From assembly GCF_024362695.1 (NCBI RefSeq), contig NC_065433.1, positions 25,019,700 through 25,083,699 of the forward strand: a stretch of DNA of 64,000 nucleotides, written 5' to 3'. A model generated the notes under the pieces. It saw nothing but the letters and a program-made list of their open reading frames with translations, was not told where the DNA came from and searched no databases. A program made the position numbers and the translations under genes. This DNA is from Pectinophora gossypiella (taxonomy: Eukaryota > Arthropoda > Insecta > Lepidoptera > Gelechiidae). How positions within the stretch are numbered: the stretch's first letter is position 1; the number at the start of each line of letters is the position of its first letter. Below, one piece after another: positions 57,199 through 64,000 of the stretch.

Positions 57199-60121
57199 GT
57201 AGATATATTTTAACAATATTATGGTATCATTTAATATTTTTCAGGGTTTAGCTTAGTAGTTAGATTAAATGTGTTTAATTTGCTTAACAAATAACTGAGA
57301 TGGGTCACAAATCAAAAACACATTTATTTTCAAAGTAATTATCAACGGTATACTTGTGGATAGTAAATTTTACATTTTATGGCATGCCATTGATCACTTT
57401 TCTATACGAAATTATATGTGGGTAAAGTAGACAGAATAAATTATTGCAATTCTTTCAAAACTAGCCTACAAACTAAATAAGTATGAGTGAAATTCATTTA
57501 TAAAGTTTTGACAGAACCAGGAATTACAAAAGGCACCAGCCTTTTGAAGACGTCACAATATTGTTTTAGATAGGAACTTGGTACCTTTATATATGTTTGA
57601 AACATGTATTTCATTACTCAACAATATTGCTCAACCTACTATCCCTAAAGCAAAATAAATAGCAGCGGGAATTGCTTTCTTTCCTTAATATTTTTAGTCT
57701 TATTATAGAGGTTGGCCCAAAGGTACTTTTAAAGTAACTTTTAAAGTACCTTTTTGTTTCCTGATTAACAATAATTATTATTATTAGCCCTCGATGTCCC
57801 ATTTCAGGGCTCTCCTGATTAATGCAATTCCTTTATTTTATTTCCTTTAATAATCAGTTCAATTTTTACATAACTTACGTCAGGTATATGAATTTTGAAA
57901 ATTTTAAAGTTACAACAGCATAAAGAAAAATGTTTAATGTATTTCATTAGTATATTAATTAATTGAAATTTCTTTACATAATTTTTAACATTTAAAAAAG
58001 TGAATTTTGCGACAGACCGGACTTAAAAATTCAGTCACTAGCGAGACCAGTCGAAAAATAAAATACCATTCACGTCCACGGTAGCGTTTCATTCTTTGCC
58101 ACTAATTGGAATCGTTTTCCCTTGGTCTAGCAAATTACATTTAAACCCTCAAATTCAATTTAAACGCCAAGCTAAACAAAACCTTTCATTAAGTTTGATG
58201 AGGGTATGAAAAATCTTTACGTGTTTTTGAGTGTATTTCCAAAAATCAATGGAATTTCCGCCTTGTTGACCTAAAGGGATATTATGTTTATCAAGCCTTA
58301 TTTTTGAACTTATCTGAAGAAAAACAAGTTTAGGCACCTAAGCCTCAAATTGACGGTTACTCGTATTATTCCTATTAATAATGACGGAATTCGTATCCCT
58401 TTTGTAACTAAAGGTTCATACACACGGTTGTAATACGGATTTGCTGAACATCTGGAAATCCAAAGATAGACGAGATCATGTCTAAAGATATTCAAAGCTC
58501 ACAACTTGTGACTGAAGCGACAAGGACTAATAATCTTATAGCTACTGTGAAATCTGAGTCAAGTACAATGGGTTCACGCTAATTATCTAATAAAGTTCCC
58601 AGGTGCGCTACAGAGAGATATAAACAACACCTAGGAACATTATTAAGTAGATAAAATTACACCTTAAAGAGTAGCCCCAGTACTCCGCCCGGGATGTTAT
58701 ATTTGTGAGACCCATCAATGTGTGTGTGTGTACTTTTTGGTAGTAGTTGATTATGATGACCAACATCATCGTCTTAACTGCGCTCGATCAGCGGAGATAT
58801 TATCTACGTACCACGCAGAGAGCATAAGTTGTATTTGACAAAAGAGAAGAGGAGTAACGTGGTGCTTATATCTTTTAATCGAGTGCGCCCTTTAACTGTG
58901 CAAGTATCTTATAAGACTAACCTGTCGTGAAGAATGAAAAGATATTTCGAATCAAGGTGTAAAAATGGAGTAACCACCAAAGAAATACTCGTAGTAAATA
59001 GGCATTTCTTTTCCATTGTTTATATACGCACTGTTTTCCTTTCAATCTTTATTGCTAAGTCGTGTACCAAGAAGACATAAACGGAGATGTCAAAATCCTT
59101 GTTTCAAGATTGGATTTGTTTCCTGTTTTGTTTGTTTTCAGTTTAAATCGACTTCCAAAACATAGCAGCGGCAATTTTCAAATGTAATGTACTTTTGTAC
59201 AAGTTGAAAGTCCTGCTATTTTAAAATAATAGTAAAATGTTTGTTATACAGTATGTTACTACATATTCTTATTATATTGTAATAGATTAGTAACTTCATT
59301 ATGGCTAATGTGGCTCCTCCCCAACTTAATAAATTAGGGTTTGAGGAACCTCGCCTTAACACTACTTCAAAGGTGTCCAAAACAAAATAACCCTTGTTCC
59401 ATTAAACACACCAGTTGTCAAAACGTATTAGAGATTTACAGATTATTGGTAACTCTTTGTCTACTTGGGGGATAGATTTTAGCGAGTAGCTTTATGTTCG
59501 CGAATTTATTTCAGTGTTTTAAGAATCCAGGATGCTACGAGCATCCCAGAAGAATATTTGGTATGCCGTTTCAACATTATGGGAAAGTCGAATGTAACTT
59601 TGAAATAAGTATTTAAGTCAATTTTAGGATTCAACATTTTGAGAATCTCATTATGCAAATAAATCGTAGACCTATATTTTTTATTTCCTGCTGGTTCGAT
59701 TGCTCGGAGAATAAGGACTTTTAAGTCGAGATTTTAAAAGATTGAATCACTGGTTTTCCCAATGTTTCTGGCTGATAATCGGGCCCTTAAGAATTTTTAT
59801 GGCTTTACGTATTAATCACTTATCACTTATCAAGTTATCACTTATAATTAATTGTTAGAAAGGCTGTAAATGAGCATCCACCTTCACAAAATAGACTCAA
59901 TACCTCTGTCGACTACACTTTGTTGGACTTTGTAGTTAGTATCAATTATGTAGTCTGTAGTCATGTAGCAAAAAGCGTCTGCATTCACATTCACGCAGTG
60001 GCTGTCACAAGAAGACAAATTGGATCGAATTTCCAGAGTGTCGGTAGATTGAGTTGTTTCGGAGATGCATTTCTCGTTAGAGTACATTTCAGAAGCAGCG
60101 TAGTAGATAAAGGGACATTCA
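57199..60121. other. Intergenic, no gene seen
   Basis: Contains one hairpin (57719-57753, own entry). No domain-bearing ORF. Confidence 0.35.
57719..57753. repeat. Perfect hairpin, 16-bp stem
   Basis: AAAGGTACTTTTAAAG and its exact complement are separated by TAA. Confidence 0.85.
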
Positions 60122-60152
60122 ATGGGCAAACGAAACCACAGCGCAATGCGTA
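59884..60152 (-). other. Unrecognised Cys-containing open frame, possible exon
   Basis: The minus-strand frame is open for about 88 codons behind an acceptor-like ATTATGTAG. It contains SSCDSHCVNVNADAFC and a stop at 59884. Cysteine spacing and balanced composition look protein-like, but no family is recognised and the plus strand is also open. Unproven. Confidence 0.2.
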
Positions 60153-60218
60153 CCTACATAATGTCAACTTTAATTTTAATACACGTGTGTCTCGTGGTCG
60201 CTATAGAGTTTAAAAAGA
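60122..60218 (+). other. Possible signal-peptide exon cut by an inverted repeat
   Basis: ATG 60122 opens a frame with a hydrophobic run, MSTLILIHVCLVVAIEF, like a secretory signal peptide. The inverted-repeat element at 60219 follows directly and no donor site is left. Could be chance; it also overlaps the minus-strand frame in the previous entry. Confidence 0.2.
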
Positions 60219-60344
60219 TAATTAAAACACAAAATAACGGGTTCTTACCGCGTTTAAAGCAGGGATATGAGACTCCCGATATTTTGACACTGTTGCAAGT
60301 GCCATGATCACGCGGTAAGAACCCGTTATTATGTGTTTTAATTA
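60219..60344. mobile_element. Short inverted-repeat element (MITE-like)
   Basis: 34-bp arms at 60219-60252 and 60311-60344 pair with one mismatch (AACGGGTTCTTACCGCG and complement). They enclose 58 bp containing GGATATGAGACTCCCGATAT. No coding. Confidence 0.8.
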
Positions 60345-61729
60345 TTATAATTACCGCGTAAACTTAAAACAATGTATTAAAAAGATAAACCGAATACAAA
60401 ATCTGACTAATATTCCCGTATATTCTGTTAAATGCAATGTTGGAACCTAATTTCTGAAGATTTTAATGAAATTTGCACTCTTCTGTAAGTTAAAAAGTAC
60501 TTAATCTTAAATGCATTTATTTTATGTGTGATATTTTTTCACTGCGACCTTTTGTACACTAAACCGCAGGCGCCGGAAATACAACGCTTATAGGTACTCG
60601 ATACCAAGTGCTCTTTTTTATGAAATGGTGAGACTGAAACGAAAGGGTTGCAGCAAGACCCAACGATAATGCTTTTATGTAAATATAAGCTTAAATTACT
60701 ATTACCAAAAACATATTTTAAAATTGTACATGGTGTTTTGCAAAATAAAAACACTTGACACTTTGACGGATACAATTTGAGTTTTAATAGCATCGGAAAT
60801 GTGTTTAGGTTGACTATTGTAAGCTAAAAAAAAATAGATATGTCCCTCTATGATCACCATTATTTGTGTTTATAAATGTGATAATTACAATAAAATAATA
60901 AATGTGAATAGAATAGTAATTTTTTTTGTATTTTTTATTTGTATTCGGTCTATTATAGTCTTTCCAGCAAAGGCTTTAATAGACCAATAAAATTTTATAA
61001 CACGAACACATTTCATTTGTTTTTGTTCTAGGTACAAGTGCAATCTTACCGAGAGTCGTTTGTGACTTTATTATTTTTTTATTCTTGCAATTTGAAGAGA
61101 GAACGACAAGAATAATAAAATGTTCTCGTAGTACTCTTAAAAGAGATGGCCCCGTTAAAATTGTCTACCGTGATAAAGCTAAGTGTACACTCAGAATGAA
61201 GGGAAAATTTTAATTTTTAATGAGGACTGGCGAGGACCAGTTGGACCGGACGACTAAGATGAATAACAGTTTGTATTAAGCTTTAATTAGTAAAGCAGGT
61301 TATTGTTTAAGAAGAAATATCAAGACGATACTTTGAGTCACTGCACTGCGGTGTCGATAATACTAGTGTTCACCATTCAGTTATTCAGGAAAGCTAAATA
61401 ATCCCAGAAAAAGGTGTCACACAGGGTGGCCCAAAAATTCACCTTCAAAATGAAAAAATAGGTAGAGGGGCTCATTAACTACCAGAAACACTCCCATGTG
61501 TATTCAGCGATTATTTATGGTTATTTAGGAGACTAACAATTTTGTACCTTTTACAAGATTATCTAGCTTCAGAAATCATTATTTTGGCGCTATCTCTTTC
61601 TCAACAATTCTTTTATTTTACTTTATGCCTATTCCTAAAAAAGTGGACCACTAGCTGATATAAATCAAATTGCTATAATAGTATTTAGTGAAGGTAGTCA
61701 TATTACTACCTAGACAATCTGAGACCAAC
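60345..61729. other. Intergenic, nothing recognised
   Basis: No feature that I can defend; the 84-codon frame at 60539-60793 (-) has no domain. Confidence 0.35.
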
Positions 61730-62085
61730 ACCTCCACTACGCTACCCCAGTGACTCCAGTGTGGGTTGGGCTAGTAGCCAGGAGCAACAGCTCAACGTAG
61801 GGAACGCATCTTACTTTTGGACAATCAGATGATTCAGTTCTATTATTTTCGTTAACATTATTTTATATTTCCGTTAATGGCCATTTTTAATATGCAAGAG
61901 AATTGTTTTATTATTAGGTATACAAGTATATATTTAATTGAAGTAGAATATGTGACCCATCGTAAATATGAAAAAATGGAATTTTACTCCAACGTTAACA
62001 AAGTGATTTCAACAATATCCCCATCAGGAATCAAACCAGGACCTCCAGATCATGAGCCCATCGCTCTAACCTAACCACTACAAAA
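61730..62085 (-). repeat. SINE, minus strand, interrupted
   Basis: The head at about 61998-62085 (complement of GAGCGATGGGCTCATGATC and GTCCTGGTTTGATTCC) carries A and B box relics. The body at 61730-61840 contains GTGTGGGTTGG and TTTGGACAATCAGATGATTCA. The middle, 61850-61990, does not match the family and may be an insertion. Confidence 0.55.
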
Positions 62086-63024
62086 AGTAAGTTGTTAAGA
62101 GCATTATCAAAAATATTACGAATATAGGAAAATACTTATGTTGTTTGTAAGTTACAGGAACGGATGTGCAATATTTAACTCAAGCAAGACACCATATTAG
62201 CAATATTAGACCGTACTCAAGATATTAATTAAGTACAAGGCTCCATAGTTATAAGTCTTCTAGCAAACTTCTGAATTTATGGACTTAACATGATTTATCG
62301 AGAGCATCCAAAAAGACTTTTTGTATTTTAGTACATTCATTATAATCCATCAAATATACTCGCTATTCAGGCACATCTTGAATCCCGAAGTTGAAAAGGG
62401 CATTACCATGACAAAGCTTGTCTTGTATCGCAAAATATTTTGGATCTTCCTTGTGTTGGCTCTCATAATAGAGAAGATGAGAAAATGAGTAAGAAACATT
62501 TATAAAGGGTAAAGCTTCAACTTTCTTCTGTATTTCATTACATGTTGTCAATTTACGAGTAATCAAAAACATAGATTATGGAAAAGTAGTTGATAAATAA
62601 CGTCAACGTTGAACACAAAAAGTACACAATCTTTGCTTGGGATTTGAATGACGAGAAGGGGGCGGCAGAATAACAGCGCTTGCTCCATACCGTATGAAGC
62701 AAGCACATCGCTGAGTCGTACCCCTTTTTCCTGACTGCACACAACTTTTGTATGTACTTATCTTTGTTTGTAATTTTTATTTTTATTTTAAGATCTTACT
62801 GTTTTTTTCTTCTTCTTTGTTTTTTGCTTGATTTTTGTGTGTGCAGTTTTGCAAAATAAACATTTCTCTCTCTCTCTCTCTCTCACATTGTAGAAGAATT
62901 ATCTCTGATAATAAAAAAAAAAATGTTAAGCCGTTAAAAATATGTACATACTTTCTTAGAACTTCTTTAAAGTATATTTTAAGTAAAAGAGAAAATATTT
63001 TATGGAAATTATTATTTTTTTTCT
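62086..63024. other. Intergenic, no gene seen
   Basis: A CT dinucleotide run at 62863-62885; nothing else recognised. Confidence 0.4.
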
Positions 63025-63508
63025 GTCCGAAAAAGTAAGATGATTCCGTGCTTCGGAGGGCACGTAAAGCCGTTGGTCCCGGCTCTCTCTCTCTCTCTCT
63101 CAATAGAGAGCTCTATAAATATATAGAGCTGCGCTCTTGTCGGTGGAGTAATCGCCATTCTTGTCTTCTTTCCGCCAAAACCTTCACCTCCCGATACGAC
63201 ACGACCTGCACCTTCTCTTTTATTTGTTTCATAAATGTTATCCTAGGTCTACCCCTTCCTCTCTTCCCTTCAATGTTTCCTTCTATAATGTTTGTTATAA
63301 ATGAATCGTGTCGTATCAGGTGGCCAATCATATTTCCTCTCCGGTTCTTTATAGTTTTCAATATGGTTCTCTTTTCTTCAAAATTGCCGTAAAAATACCT
63401 CCATCAACCCGCATTGGAGCAGCGTGGTGGAGTATGCTCCATACCCCCTCCGGTTGATTGAGGAGAGGCCTGTGCCCAGAAGGGGGACGTATATAGGCTG
63501 TTTTATGT
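63025..63508 (+). mobile_element. SINE split by a LINE fragment
   Basis: 63025-63084 matches the middle of the SINE at 2312 (GTGCTTCGGAGGGCACG, GCCGTTGGTCCCGGCT) and 63404-63508 matches its tail (GCATTGGAGCAGCG, CCGGTTGATTGAGG). Between them lie a CT run (63083-63102) and a LINE piece (63113-63400). Confidence 0.75.
63113..63361 (-). pseudogene. LINE reverse-transcriptase C-terminal fragment
   Basis: 82 codons on the minus strand: GHLIRHDSFITNIIEG, GKRGRGRPRITFM, then REVKVLAERRQEWRLLHRQ and the end. The G(H)xxR ... GKRxRGRPR ... WR pattern is the extreme C-terminus of RT ORFs in several LINE groups. The last codons and stop overlap the short repeat seen at 12793, 44374 and 49098, which links those scraps to this LINE. 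5'-truncated; RT core absent. Confidence 0.75.
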
Positions 63509-64000
63509 TATTTTATAGAATATAAAATATGAAAAGTACAGAATTGTAATGAATGCAAGACTGAATAAATTAAAAATGTAACAAATAAACAAGATTGTGG
63601 CTGTCGCATATGAATGTCGTAATGAAGCAATATTGTTCTGTGCAAATGAAAATTGTGCTAAAAGCAAAAGCATCCTTGACCTGCCAACAATTACACGACA
63701 AACAACACCTGCAGCACTTTTGCACTTTTTCTAACTCTCATAATATTTCAGAATTAGCAACTAAAAGCTGTTCAACACGAGAGTTTATGTAGTTAATATT
63801 ATTAATTATGTATGCCATGCCACTGAGCGGTTAATGTGGAAAACGAATGTGCAGAAGATTATATATTTTTAAATTTAATTCAGCGTTTTTAAAAGCAGTG
63901 TTTATTTAATAACAAATTTAAACGTGGAAATGTGTGCATCAAAGAGCCCTTAGCAAATAAAATTACAAAGTTCTATATGACTTATTAATAGTACTTTTTA
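63509..64000. other. Intergenic, nothing recognised
   Basis: A 65-codon frame at 63595-63792 shows no domain. Confidence 0.4.

Noticed and set aside
1..64000. CRISPR arrays, operons, bacterial promoters or terminators
   Set aside because: The window is eukaryotic nuclear DNA; the regular repeats found are SINEs, TIR arrays and microsatellites.

Overview
The window is animal nuclear DNA, almost certainly from a lepidopteran (moth or butterfly). Most of it is AT-rich and non-coding. It carries tRNA-derived SINE families of the kind common in moths, BEL/Pao and jockey-type retrotransposons, Mutator-like (MULE) transposon remnants, fold-back MITEs and microsatellites. The one host gene I can support is a five-exon, 216-codon epsilon-class glutathione S-transferase (33081-44005, + strand) with correct GT/AG splice sites and no break in the reading frame.

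Layout. 1-345 is the 3' end of a decayed MULE transposase. 346-4605 is intergenic with two SINEs and a dispersed repeat. 4606-12005 is a BEL/Pao element with 929-bp LTRs that look identical and a 5-bp target duplication (ACAGT). It kept RNase H and integrase but lost protease and reverse transcriptase. 12006-33080 is a graveyard of repeats: a 2.07-kb MULE with a perfect 66-bp terminal inverted repeat (15567-17639), a 971-bp fold-back element whose ends are arrays of short repeats, with an 8-bp target duplication (20523-21493), a BEL remnant, an unusual region with a recurring 15-bp motif (22.3-23.1 kb), a decayed unrecognised ORF split by a SINE (24.7-26.1 kb), and several SINE, LINE and MITE pieces.

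33081-44005 is the GST gene. Its third intron is 9.5 kb long because a short Ty3/gypsy-type LTR element landed in it, and a jockey-type LINE of 5.3 kb with two intact ORFs then landed inside that element's right LTR (17-bp target duplication). Both sit in the same orientation as the gene. Two SINEs of one family, in opposite orientations, flank the nest inside the same intron.

44006-64000 has no gene I can defend. It holds SINEs, copies of a palindromic MITE (two side by side at 55.4-55.9 kb), a long CA microsatellite, several hairpins, and a few candidate promoters or first exons that I give only low confidence.

There is no operon-like gene set here. The genes act together only as transposon cassettes (gag and pol of LTR elements; ORF1 and ORF2 of the LINE), plus one detoxification enzyme gene that has accommodated about 6.8 kb of nested transposon in an intron. 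I did not find a clearly new biological system. The best leads are the trans-mobilised BEL derivative, the array-ended fold-back element, and the sense-strand LTR poly(A) signals in the GST intron.
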